A stretch of DNA of 64,000 nucleotides from Mortierella sp. BCC40632 (lineage: Eukaryota > Mortierellomycota > Mortierellomycetes > Mortierellales > Mortierellaceae), in NCBI GenBank assembly GCA_011634665.1, contig WAEK01000001.1, forward strand, positions 2,058,501 through 2,122,500, given 5' to 3'. Each line of letters begins with the position of its first letter. The first letter of the stretch is position 1. Positions 1 through 10,603 of the stretch are shown in pieces. The translations under genes and the position numbers were made by a program. The notes beneath the pieces are model-generated. The model was not told the DNA's origin. It did no database searches and saw only the letters and a list, made by a program, of their open reading frames with translations.

Positions 1-1003
1 GTTTTCCAGAGAAGCGGATCAAGATTCAATTGAGCATATATTAAGTTATCGGAGGTAGATCTAATCACACTGATCACCACAAAGGATAGAAGTAAAGAAG
101 GATAGAAGATAGAAGGAAGGAAGGGGAAGGAGGCTGTGTTCTCTTACCTCCACCGGCCAACTTCTCATACATTTTGGCCTCATGCACCAATTGTGGGTGG
201 GGCACATTGACGGGCTCCCGTTTGATCGCATAGTCAATGCCAGAGGCAATGTGTGTTGCTAAGAGAGCGAAGTGAGAGAGAGGACAGGGAGATGAGTAGT
301 GTTAGTTGACGGGAGCAAGGAGACTCGCATGCGGGGATCGTCCCCGATTAGGCAGCGGCGAATGAACGGCGGGAGTGCATGCAGCGACGATGGCGGCGGG
401 AAGGGGCAGCTTTGAGCCGAGGGATGAACCTTGGACGCACCAACCCGCGCAATGAACGCAACGAATGTACCCTCCACCGTGTGACCGTAGATATTGACCC
501 ACGGGCCTTCTACCTGCACCAGTACCAAATGACCGGTGTTGTGCTGTACCCATGGATACTCTAGTTGTCTGGTACAGTGTCAAACACGGCGCATTTCCCA
601 AACTCCTCTTCACTCCATATCCAACATCCAAGCGCAAGTAGAATGACTAGGGAGGAGTGTACATTCACGCACACACACACGGGAGCGATGGATGGGATGG
701 ATGGGAGGAGAAGGTAGTGGCAGAAAGGGAGGAGGAACGGGGAGACAAGACAAAGGGGCCAATAAAGATTGGACTCTTTCAGCCCTGGGTAGCAGACCCC
801 TCGACTTTTTCCTTTTCCTTTCTTTCTTTGCTAGACGCCCAGAAACCGATCGGAGTAATTTTGCACAGAGACTACAATTCGCAGTGATCACGACAAACTA
901 AAAAAAAAAAAATCATACCTCGAAAGACCTCGCCAAACGAGCCCTCGCCAATCTTGCCCAAGACAAGGTATTCACCCCCAATGACAATCGTAGTCGAGCC
1001 CAT
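1..1003 (-). CDS. casein kinase I (CK1 family), N-terminal exons, cut by left window edge
   Basis: Protein serine/threonine kinase of the CK1 family; only the first two exons are inside the window. Exon 1 is 919-1003 (ATG at 1003) and encodes the glycine-rich loop GKIGEGSFGEVFR. Exon 2 is 148-258 and encodes a stretch with the ATP-anchoring lysine in YAIKRE followed by PQLVHEAKMYEKLAGG, typical of CK1. The donors read GTATGA and GTAAGA, and phase 1 is kept across both junctions. The intron between them is long (about 660 nt). Positions 1-147 hold no in-frame continuation, so the next exon lies outside the window. The family phosphorylates acidic or primed serines in membrane trafficking, circadian and DNA-repair pathways; which CK1 paralogue this is cannot be told from 65 residues. 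Confidence 0.9.
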
Positions 1004-2802
1004 TGCTTAAGACTGGCGCGAAATGTCGGGGCCCTGCTAAACTGATGAGCACAAAATGTGATCGGGCACAAATAGGTCCGGGTCTGACTCAACAAGGCCG
1101 CTGCTGCTAATGGAATAGAGGACGCCTTGTCCAAGCCTGGGCTTGCAGCAGGTTCCTGAGCACGGCTCTCACTCTTACTTTTACTCGATGTAATGATGGT
1201 GATGGTGGTGGAGGTGGTGGAGGAGGTGGTGGAGGAGTAGGAAGAAGAAAAAGAGAAAGAGCCGCTGGAGGAGCCGACCTTGTCGGCAGGAGTTGGAGTT
1301 AGAGAGGAAACAGAGACTGGGACGTTGCCAGGACTAAGGTCAGTTGGCCTCAAATGCGGTTGCAGCGACAGGGACGGTAGCAATGAGAGTAGGGGATGCG
1401 GGTCGTCTGCAACAACGACAGTTGGCGCGCTGGAGCGACCACCCGCCAAGGTTTCGGGTGCCTTGCAAAGGAATTGGTCCAACCAGTCAGCAGTGGCAGT
1501 TGAGCACACGGCAAGGCCTGACGGAGACGGGCTGGGTACAAGCAACGGTTTCGGTGAGTGTGTCGAGTGCTGCAGCTGCAAACGCTGCAGCGAGTCTGAT
1601 GCCGAGGTGGGGATGGAGGGGATGGACGAGAAGGAACAAGAGACTGAGCTTTGGGATATAGACAGGCGCTGGCTAGCTGGAGCCGACGCAGAGCGCAAAA
1701 ATGAAGGTGGAGATGGTTGTTGTTGTCGTGGTCCCAAGAGTGGCCGTCGTGGCAAATAATAGGATTTGGGCAAGCGCAGCGACTGATGTCTTGCTTCCTG
1801 ATGAGCGGGGGTGCTCGCAGGAACGGCGAAGGCGATGGCGACGACGGAAGCGACGACGACAACGGCAAGGACAGCGGCCGCGACCACAACAGAGGACACA
1901 GAAAGTGGAAGGGGAGCAGCTACAGCAACGACGACGACAGCGGGGACTAAGACAAAGAGTGCTGGAGCGTTGTCTTGGTGGAGGAAGCCTAATGGGAGTG
2001 CGAGCATTCACTGTGAGGACAGGAATGGGCCAAGATGCAATGGGCTGAGTCTGGGGCAGGAGGAGGGGGATAGGGGAAACAGTGGGCACAGAGGCAGAAC
2101 ACGGCGATGGGGATGCCGGGTGGGGTGAGTCGATGTGACAAGGTTCGACGGGTGGTTGCGGGGCAGCTGTAGCAATAGATGTACAGAGAACGGTTGGGGA
2201 GAGAGGAGGTAGGGGACGAGAGGGTAGATGAGGAGTGGGATGCTGAGAAGCGTGGAGATGCAGGTGACAGCAAAAAAGATGTATAAACAGACGGATGATG
2301 GAGGGAGGGATGAGGAGGTAGGAAGAGAGAGGAGGAGAGAAAGAGAAAGAAAAGAGAAAAGGTTAGATGGAGAATGATGTGCGTGAGAACGCTGAGATTC
2401 TGAGAATGCTAATGAATCACGTGTAGGGCGGTCTTAGACCCGGGGGCCTCCCGCGTTGAGCCGCCAGGCAAGGACTTGGGGTGGGGTGAAAGTGGGTGGG
2501 GGGAGGAGAGTGGGAAGCTAGTCCTCGACCACCAATGCTCTCACCCTCGCGCGAGCACTGTTAGTCATATCATTTCAGGTATGTGTGGCCACGGTCATGT
2601 CGCATGCACACTCCCGCTTGCGCGGCGTAGACGAAAGGCGGCAGGAGTCTTTCCAAGTCCGTGCCGTTCGCTTTTTCTTTCCCCATACGCTCGCTCTGCA
2701 CTGGTTGTGTGCCTAGAAACATGCTCTCTGGCTGCAAATACACATCACTGGTGGATCTGGAGAAAGGTTGTTCGCACAACGACACAGGTCCTTGGTACTT
2801 AC
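1004..2802. other. leader/promoter region of the CK1 gene, low complexity
   Basis: No convincing coding exon. Long open frames here (one of 364 codons on the minus strand) come from Ser/Pro/Ala/Val codon bias in GA- and GC-rich low-complexity DNA, including GGT/GGA-rich stretches at 1190-1260 and purine-rich DNA at 2280-2380. This is probably the 5' untranslated and promoter region of the minus-strand kinase. Confidence 0.4.
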
Positions 2803-3007
2803 GCATGATCCAATGGTCCGGGACTGATGGTCGATGGTTTGAGTTCTGAATCCACGTGCCGAAGCTCCGCTTTCCAGCTTGGAGGTCGAGTGTGGGGAAC
2901 GCAGTCCCACCGTTGTCTGCGACCAGCGTGTTGTCCATCGTAGTCACCTTTTCTACCCCATTTCCCATGATCACCTGGCCCAATGGACATTCTATTGCTG
3001 TCGACAT
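2803..3007 (-). CDS. possible first exon of an unidentified protein
   Basis: A minus-strand open frame starts at an ATG at 3007 (MSTAIECPLGQVIMGNG) and runs 68 codons to a good donor, C|GTAAGTACC, at 2803/2802. Composition is protein-like rather than low-complexity, but I recognise no domain. No matching second exon could be found with confidence between 2400 and 2800. It could be the first exon of a short gene, or an upstream exon of the neighbouring kinase locus. Low confidence. Confidence 0.25.
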
Positions 3008-3281
3008 CTCGTTGCTAGCCTCACTTTGGCTCTCCCATTTATTACTCTTTGACCACTTCAGTTTCCTTCGTACTACCATACAATCACACAAGTGCAAAAC
3101 GCAACAAAGCCTGGAAAAAATACACACACAGCCGAGCTAGCCTCACTTGGTCACACACATCACGCGAACAGGTAGCAAGCAGCCATCTGCATCCAGGCGG
3201 GCGCAAACATTCCGTCAGCAGTAGGATCTTAGACTGAACTGTTCTGCTGGCGTCATTGCTGAACAGCCACCGACCGTCTCA

Positions 3282-4685
3282 ATGTCATCGCCCCAAGTCG
3301 TTCAAAGTGGGATAACATACTCAAACAGCCAGCTTTCCGTGGATCCAGGATCGCCTACCCAAGGGTCTACGCTGAACGCCTCATGCGAGCTGTACCCAAC
3401 AGATACCTGGAGCGATGAGAGGAAATCCAAGATTGAACCCAATATCAATGACAGTCGTGGCGGCAATATTGGAGCCAGCAGCCGCGATAATGGCTATGAC
3501 AGTGACAATGACAAGGACCACCGATTGGCCAACTCCTCACCCAACATCCCGGATCTAACTATGGGCTCTCATATCCCTTCACGCGAGGAGCCTCGGCCAG
3601 CCATTGCTCTGCCCATCGAAGAACAAAATGAAGAAAGCTCGCCAATCTCTGAGGCATCTGCAATAAAGTCGGACTACAGGATTTTGCCATTGATCATTGG
3701 ATGCATCATCCCAGTAAGTTAAAACAGAGGGTTTGCCGTCATTTTGCTAACCCACATTCAGGATTTCAACATGCCAGACTGACCAAACGCCTTGTCTTTC
3801 CAATAACAACAACAACAAGATCTCGATCTTGATTAACGTGCCTTCATTATCATCGTCATGGGTCGGCCTGCCAGAGTAAGAACAACCTTTATCATCGAAA
3901 CTACTGCATCCAGTTGCATTTACAACAGTGATTGCTTCCAGCCAAGACAGACCCTTTTATACCAATATTGAGATGCCCTATAACATACAACCCAACATCA
4001 GACTAAACATTCATGCTACCACAAGCCTAGCTCTTCAACAGATCCTTGAACAAGATCTGACATGTCGTTTTATCCTAATAGATATAACTCTACCACACAG
4101 GAATGGGGCGGCCCTAAACCACTCCCTATGCCTCAATGGCTCAATGCAATTATTATAGTGGCGCTCGTTATGGCAATCATTTGTAACATTTGCATCTTTC
4201 TTCGATTCTTGGAGAGATATGTCTGGTATTACACCTTGATAGGTCTAGCCGCTGCGACTCTCCAGGGTAAGAGACTTTATTGTAATTTATTTTCCAGATT
4301 AAGCAAACTCTAAAACTAAGAAGACTTTTTATTATTATCTCTTGATCACAGACTTTCTCTGTTTGGGTGCAGTCATTCCATTTTGTCTACTATACCCATC
4401 ATCCCAGCAATATCAATACCTGGAAGGGTTCTGGAGCATGATAGCCTCCATGGTGTTTTCATTTGCAGCGACCATCCTGATTACAATCGATCTGCATTTT
4501 ACTCCCAACTTTCGATATCTCGGGAGTGGCGTCACACACAAACAACGAATCTTGATCGTTGAAGCAATGAGCCTATGTTTCTACCTTGCTTTCGGCGCAC
4601 TCATCTTCATTTATGTCGAGAAATGGAATTTTCTCTTGTCTCTGTAAGTGTCCTAGCCGGTGCCTCTGAACTGAGCTGGGTCGGT

Positions 4686-4719
<34 letters not shown>

Positions 4720-7066
4720 AGACACGTCTATTACAGCTAATAACTCTAACTTATTGAATTCTTTATCAGATATTTTGCCATGGTGACTATCACGACAATC
4801 GGATTCGGAGATCCTTTTCCGACAACATCAGGTGGACGAGTTTTTGTAGTCTTTTATGGTGCAGGAGGCATCGTGCTACTTGGTATGGTCAAATCCAGTA
4901 TTGAGAATTCATAAGCGTCTCTTAATTCTCTACATTCCTTTTTTTCTAACATTGGTTTTGCAACAAATACTAGCGATGGTGGTCAACTCTATTCGTTACG
5001 TAATTCTCGAGGACCTACATCGTCGCTTTTCGATCCGTGCCCATGAACGCAAAGCCAGGAGGGAGGAATGGCGTCAAAAACGGCACATGCAACGGTCACA
5101 GCTCATGCAGAGAAAAACACAACGGATTCGAAAGGCTCTAGAACGGATCCGCTTCTTTCATAGCTCGACTAATATCAATTCTCCCAATATGGAGAATACC
5201 GAGGGGTCTTCTCCGTGTTTGTCCCAGAGCTTGAACCCAGCATTGGATCACCTAAACAACACGACTCTCATCCTTTCTGGTGAGAACAATGGCAGCCAAC
5301 CTGAAGGGAGCGGTGGGGCGACAAGTGGAGGCATTGGGCCAATATCTACTACCATTGACCGACTAAAAGTCACCAACGATGGACTTGGAAGCAATGGAGA
5401 TACATTGTCGAACTCGATGAACAACAACGGACTGCAATCAAATGGACACATCACCTTAATTGAAAGTACTGGCGCACGTATTCATGGGAACGAACCCAAT
5501 GATGCCATCCTACAGAGTCAAGCGACAAATACTACCAAGGTATCTCTACTCAAGCGATTCACTCAGTATTTTAGGCGCACCCCAAATGACGTCTCCGCCG
5601 AGACCAGGACCTTGGACTCTGAAGACCAGCAGGAAGAGGACAGACGACAGGCCTATGACGAGAGTATGGAAGACTACCGACGCCGACTTCGCTTTAGCGC
5701 AACCATGTTTATCATCTTTTGGTTAGCTGGCGCCGTGATGTTTATGTTTATTGAGTCGTGGGGCTTTGGTACATCGATGTACTTTGTTTTCGTAGTCTTT
5801 AGCACCATTGGTTATGGGGACGTGACTCCTCAGACGAATGCTGGTCGAGCAGTTTTTCTAGCCTACTGTCTTATAGGGGTGGCCGCTCTGACATCTCTGG
5901 CCTCGTTAGCATCGGAGGTATTGAGCAAAACGATGCGTAAACATGTTGTTGATGCGGAGTTACGTCGAACAGCTCATTTGAGAGAGTTAGAGGGAGCATC
6001 AGGACATAACGAAGTTGCAGAAGTCGATCTTGAGATTGGTCCAGAAGCAAATGGAGGAGATACCAACAGCACCGCCTGTGTATTGAACGAGCTAAATAAC
6101 GATAATCTTATCAATACGAACTCGGAGGAAAATACGAATCAAGGTAGCTTCCAAAAGATGATTGCCGTTTCCAAAGAAATTGACATGACTCTCGAGAGAC
6201 TTGTTGGAGTCGGCCACTCGTATCTCGAGGCAAACGCTCCAGATCGTAACGCACGCCTGAGTCAAGCATCGGAGGCTGTTGTTCAATCCCTTGAGCAAGA
6301 GGAAAGTGAGTGCGAAGATATCCATCCGTCCCTGACAAGGGATATTCAGTACACTGTGGCCTCTATCAACCACCGACCCAAACTGTTAAAGCGATGTCGA
6401 TCTCATTTGTCGGAGCGAGATGCCCGTAGTCTCTCTCCTGAGCCCATCACTCCATCTCAAGAATCATGCATGCAATGCAAAGACTCGTCCTCTGGACCAA
6501 CGAGTGAATGTAGTTGTGGAATCAAGACTTCACTTACCCCGAGTCCGTCTCCGTATCCGAGTATGGTCTCGAATCCAGATTGGCGACATTTGATCGAGTG
6601 CGCAAAAAAAATCAAGACTCTGACTCGAGATTGTGAACAGATACTTCAGCAGATTCAAGAATGGGCCGAACTCGAGAAACGAGCTAATCAGAGACAAACT
6701 CTTATTCGAGAACGACAGAAACGAATCTTGGAGTCACGAAAGAGGAGACGTGAACGATTAGGGGCCCAACGTGGAGATGTTGAGGATGATATCCAGGATG
6801 AAGAAGAATTGGAGTATTGGGAAAAGGAAGGCGAGCTTGGAGAGGAGGAAAATAGGATTTTGGGCGAGCGACGAGCATCCATTACTGCTGCACTCCTGGG
6901 AAATCTGAAAAACGATGTGCAAGTGGCTCCTGCGACTGTACCGGCAACATTTATTACTCCGGTGAGGAGTGTCACCTATCATTTTTCGGGCCAAAATTCT
7001 CTTGTGCCCGAGCAAACCTCAAGGAGAAGGCACCAAGCCCAAGACCTACGAGAAAGTCAAATATGA
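3282..7066 (+). CDS. TOK1-like two-pore-domain outward-rectifying K+ channel
   Basis: Plasma-membrane potassium channel of the fungal TOK type (several TM helices followed by two P-loops). Exons read 3282-3713, 3820-3875, 4055-4266, 4352-4643, 4770-4882 and 4974-7066, all with GT-AG borders and continuous phase, giving 1,065 residues. The first selectivity filter is TTIGFGD (about residues 338-344), the second is TIGYGD (about 646-651). Hydrophobic segments match the order expected for TOK: LPLIIGCIIP, the helix around WLNAIIIVALVMAIICNI, several more before pore 1, and two around pore 2. About 230 cytosolic residues, basic then Asn/Ser-rich, lie between the two pore modules, and the C-terminal tail of about 390 residues contains a long charged coiled-coil-like stretch. 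Intron 4 carries a 29-nt T run. Very likely functional. Confidence 0.9.
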
Positions 7067-7136
7067 GCTTCGGAAGAGGAGTTGCCATAGTTGCTCGTGT
7101 TTCAAAAGTGATCTTTTGAGTGGACTCTGACGTTGT

Positions 7137-7142
7137 AATAAA
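7137..7142 (+). promoter_or_regulatory. AATAAA polyadenylation signal of the K+ channel gene
   Basis: Canonical AATAAA 71 nt after the stop codon at 7066. Confidence 0.5.
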
Positions 7143-7320
7143 GGACCCTTCTTCTTCCTTTCCGCTCTCAAAAGACCTTGTCTCTTGGTAAGGGATTTTA
7201 TCTAAGTACCGACTGTCTGACGTGACACAAAGAGAAAGCGTGTGGTAATCTTCAACCTGGCTGGGCCGACAAAGTAGCTAATTCCCAATAAGGTTCTCTC
7301 TCTCTCGCTCTCTCTTTCTT

Positions 7321-7355
<35 letters not shown>

Positions 7356-7681
7356 CTTACGACAAAAGGTATATATTGCATGTATTTATTGAGGTGATGC
7401 TAGCGACCTCCTATAACACTCATGCCTCCAATGCCCATTCCTAATGCTAAATGAACGAGAGATGGTGAGAGGGGAGGGGGGAGAAAGTTGTTGTACTGTA
7501 GTGAGTAAAATTGATCTTTGCCTTTACCCAGGTACTTGGAGTCGCCCTGTCTCTGTCCGTGTATTTGTCTTCCATTTGTCGAAGCATCCGTTGACAGCTT
7601 CGTCTACTCTCCCTTTTCATTCGCTGTCCTTTCCTCCTTCCTATCCAGTTCCTTGAGTATGGCGTTTTTTCGTCATTGTCT
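7143..7681. other. intergenic region between convergent genes, with a pyrimidine tract
   Basis: Contains a CT/T-rich tract at about 7294-7353 ending in roughly 29 T. The K+ channel (+) and kelch-BTB (-) genes converge here, so it holds both 3' UTRs. No coding signal. Confidence 0.5.
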
Positions 7682-10603
7682 TCAGCTCATACCGAAGCTC
7701 TTATCAATGACCTTTTGTATGATCTCCTGCACCTGCTCTTCTGTCATAGTCTTCGAACCCTTCCTGTTTGATCCCACAGATCCGGTACTTATCCCGCTTT
7801 TCCCACTTTTCACACTTGAGGTATCTGAATACATCGCGCCCAGTCCTAGAGGTCCATCCATGTTTCCAAAGAGAGCCGGGCTACTACCCTTCAAGTTGCT
7901 ACTGTTCCCTTTTGGCTTACCACTGCTACCACTACTACTACTGCTATGACCGAGGACATGGTTCGATGATGGCCCTGAAGCACCACCGGCAATTCCGACA
8001 TTGGATGAGGCTGCCGTCCCTGAGCCTGTCGTGCTGTTCACTGATCGTGTGCTAGCGGCTGAACTTGCGGCTGCGGCGGCCTTTTCTTTATCCTTATTTC
8101 TTGATCCCGGGAATGAAAAGAATGAAGACTTGGAACTAGGTGCCGGCGTTTGTGGCGCAGAGGATGCTGGTGGAGGCGGCGACACTGGTGGAGGGGTCAG
8201 TGGCTCTGTGTTCCAGTGCTGAGGAGGCATTGTCCCAATTAATGACGCCCGATTCCGGACCATTGGATGTGGAAGCGCTGTGGTCGAACTTTGAATTGAG
8301 AGTCGGTGATAATCAGGTGAAGACGGTGGGACATTGATCGAGGTAGGCGACAGAGGTGGGGGCGAAGGCTGGAACAGTCCATGGATGTTCTGCTGTTGCG
8401 ACATATAAGGTAAGGGTTGACTGTTCAGGTATGGGTTATATTGCATATGTTGCTGCGCTTGCATCTGCTGCTGGTGATGTTGCTGCATCATCCGTTGCTG
8501 CTGAAGTTGGAACTGGTGGTGTGTATTCTCTACATGGTTTCCGCCACCTCCTCCTCCTCCTCCTCCCATATGTCCTAGTTCAGTTGAATGCCATGCTTGA
8601 TTGGCTGAGATGGACTGGCTCAATGCCTGTTGTTGCTGGAGTTTGAGTTGCTGTTGCTGGAGCATCTTTTTAGCAGCAATCATCACCTTTAGGGACCGGA
8701 TCTGGAGCCCCGTTTGTTGAGAAAGTGCCGCCGTCTCGTAGACCATAGCCGCTGTCGACATGTTCAACATTTGGTGGAGAGCATGTGTTGCTAGATCTCG
8801 TAGTCGATCAAGTCCGTACATATCTGCTAGAAGCAGCAGCTGTGACAGAACTTGAGGATGGTGCTGTTGTGCAGTGATAAGATGGTCTGTGTAGAGATAC
8901 TGGAGAAAGGCCAACACAACCGCGTATGGCTCTGGAAGGGCCAGTGTTCGCTTCGTTGAGAATGTTGGATCATACTCGATATTTTCAGCCTTGCACCGAG
9001 CGATATCCTGCTCCTCCTGCTCTCGCAAAAGTGCTCCAAAGTATGGCCAGCGCGAAGCAAGGATTGCAGAGTTGATTGGGATTCGTTGTTGGTCCTGAGT
9101 CAAAATCTCAAAGTCCGAGAGAGCAGGATCGTTCAAGAGACTGAGTCCCAGTTCCTGAGCAGTTTGAGTCATTGTCGTGGGCGGGTGCTGATAGATACCA
9201 AAGGCCTCCAGATCAACGATTGTCACATGCTCAAAGTTGGTCTGTCGATTTTGGTAATCGTCAGCTAGAGACCGACTCTTGTTTCCAAAGACGATGTACT
9301 CATTAGAGCCCTCGAGCAAAAGGCCGCGGTTCCATGATCCTGTGCTAAACACCGTACCTGTATCAATGCGAGTCCACACCAAGCTCGACAGGTTCAGAGA
9401 CCAGATGCTGAAGGACTGTTGTGTATTGGTCAGGTAGGTTCCCGAGAGTAAGAGGTGTTGACCGGTGATGGCCCCTGTAGGAAAGCGCAGGCCAGGTGGG
9501 AGAAGGTTGCCAGTCATCGACTGTGAATGGTCTTGCATTTGAAATGTGGGCGGTGTGAGCACCTGGAGTTCTCGTTTCACGTCTGTAAAGTTGAAGTTGG
9601 AATAGATGTAAACAGGGTGCTCTTCCTTCTGTGCTGGAGCCTGTGCCATGAACTGTGAGAGCCTGTGCATAGAAGAGCGCTGGTCACTGACGGTTGATGG
9701 TGGTGAGGTGCTGAATGCAGCACTGGATCCGCCCGAGAGCCGGGACATGTTCTTCTTTGATGCGACCATGTTCGAGGGACTTTTCCGGAGGGATGGCGTG
9801 TAGTGCAAAGATGAATTAGATGGCGTTTTGTGAAGATACGACGTTGGGAACACATCGGAGGTAGGTGAAAGAGTTGGTGAGCCGAGCTCAGCTTCACCTC
9901 CAATGACTGGCACTGAGGAGCTTTGTCCACTGCCACTCACAGAAATCGATCTGTAAGAACCGCAATGTTTCTCGAATGGAAGGGAAGCAACCCACTGCCA
10001 GCTGTCGAGATCGAGAACATTCACTTCTTCGATATACTGGTTGTTGATATCCTGACCTCCAACAATGACAAGTTTGTTTCCTGAAATGCTTGATAAGTGT
10101 GCATACCGAGGCTTTGGTGCATTTGGCGAAGAAGGGATGCGGACTAGTTTCCATTGCATGAGCTCTAGGTCCAGGACATTGATGTCGTCATAGACGATCA
10201 AGTCCACGGGCTGACCCTCCGCCACAGGCGCATTGTTTGATGGACCCATGCCTCCAAAGAAGACGATCATGTTCTTGTAAGCATTAGCCGAATGAAAATA
10301 TCTCTCTTTAGGCGGAGCAGCCATCTCGTTCTCATCCTCAGCGCCGGGGTCGCCAATTGCCCTCATGGGAGCCACATTGACGGCATCTGTAACATTCTGC
10401 CAATGAAAGTCGCCCAGGCTAAGAACGTAGAGAGAGTTGGTCATCTGGCGGTTCTTGATCAGTCTGCCTCCAAAGAGATACAATTTGTCGTCGACGACAG
10501 TCATGGTTGCGCCCACGAGCGGAGGAGGGATATCGCCCGAGGTGATACGCGACGTGGTCGTCAGGTCCGAGATGGACTGAAGACCGGAAGCGGGCGCAGG
10601 CAT
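7682..10603 (-). CDS. kelch-repeat / BTB domain protein (Ral2/LZTR1-like architecture)
   Basis: Single-exon gene, 973 residues. The N-terminal 230 residues carry kelch-type beta-propeller repeats (VDDKLYLFGGR, NMIVFFGGMG, NKLVIVGGQD, each followed by an aromatic-rich strand such as LDLDSWQWV). A BTB/POZ-like domain follows at about residues 485-620 (SDFEIL ... INSAILASRWPYFGALL ... LPEPYAVVLAFLQYLYTD ... LLLLADMYGLDRL). The C-terminal third is low complexity: poly-Gln/His, a run of Gly, Pro-rich and Ser-rich segments. Kelch followed by BTB resembles fission yeast Ral2 and animal LZTR1, which act on Ras signalling; that link is an inference from domain order. Such proteins often serve as substrate adaptors or scaffolds. 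Confidence 0.85.
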   Translation of the reverse strand: MPAPASGLQSISDLTTTSRITSGDIPPPLVGATMTVVDDKLYLFGGRLIKNRQMTNSLYVLSLGDFHWQNVTDAVNVAPMRAIGDPGAEDENEMAAPPKERYFHSANAYKNMIVFFGGMGPSNNAPVAEGQPVDLIVYDDINVLDLELMQWKLVRIPSSPNAPKPRYAHLSSISGNKLVIVGGQDINNQYIEEVNVLDLDSWQWVASLPFEKHCGSYRSISVSGSGQSSSVPVIGGEAELGSPTLSPTSDVFPTSYLHKTPSNSSLHYTPSLRKSPSNMVASKKNMSRLSGGSSAAFSTSPPSTVSDQRSSMHRLSQFMAQAPAQKEEHPVYIYSNFNFTDVKRELQVLTPPTFQMQDHSQSMTGNLLPPGLRFPTGAITGQHLLLSGTYLTNTQQSFSIWSLNLSSLVWTRIDTGTVFSTGSWNRGLLLEGSNEYIVFGNKSRSLADDYQNRQTNFEHVTIVDLEAFGIYQHPPTTMTQTAQELGLSLLNDPALSDFEILTQDQQRIPINSAILASRWPYFGALLREQEEQDIARCKAENIEYDPTFSTKRTLALPEPYAVVLAFLQYLYTDHLITAQQHHPQVLSQLLLLADMYGLDRLRDLATHALHQMLNMSTAAMVYETAALSQQTGLQIRSLKVMIAAKKMLQQQQLKLQQQQALSQSISANQAWHSTELGHMGGGGGGGGGNHVENTHHQFQLQQQRMMQQHHQQQMQAQQHMQYNPYLNSQPLPYMSQQQNIHGLFQPSPPPLSPTSINVPPSSPDYHRLSIQSSTTALPHPMVRNRASLIGTMPPQHWNTEPLTPPPVSPPPPASSAPQTPAPSSKSSFFSFPGSRNKDKEKAAAAASSAASTRSVNSTTGSGTAASSNVGIAGGASGPSSNHVLGHSSSSSGSSGKPKGNSSNLKGSSPALFGNMDGPLGLGAMYSDTSSVKSGKSGISTGSVGSNRKGSKTMTEEQVQEIIQKVIDKSFGMS

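Noticed and set aside
913..2007. 364-codon minus-strand open frame over the CK1 start
   Set aside because: Low-complexity Ser/Val/Pro translation in another frame from the clear CK1 exon; no domain and no splice logic.
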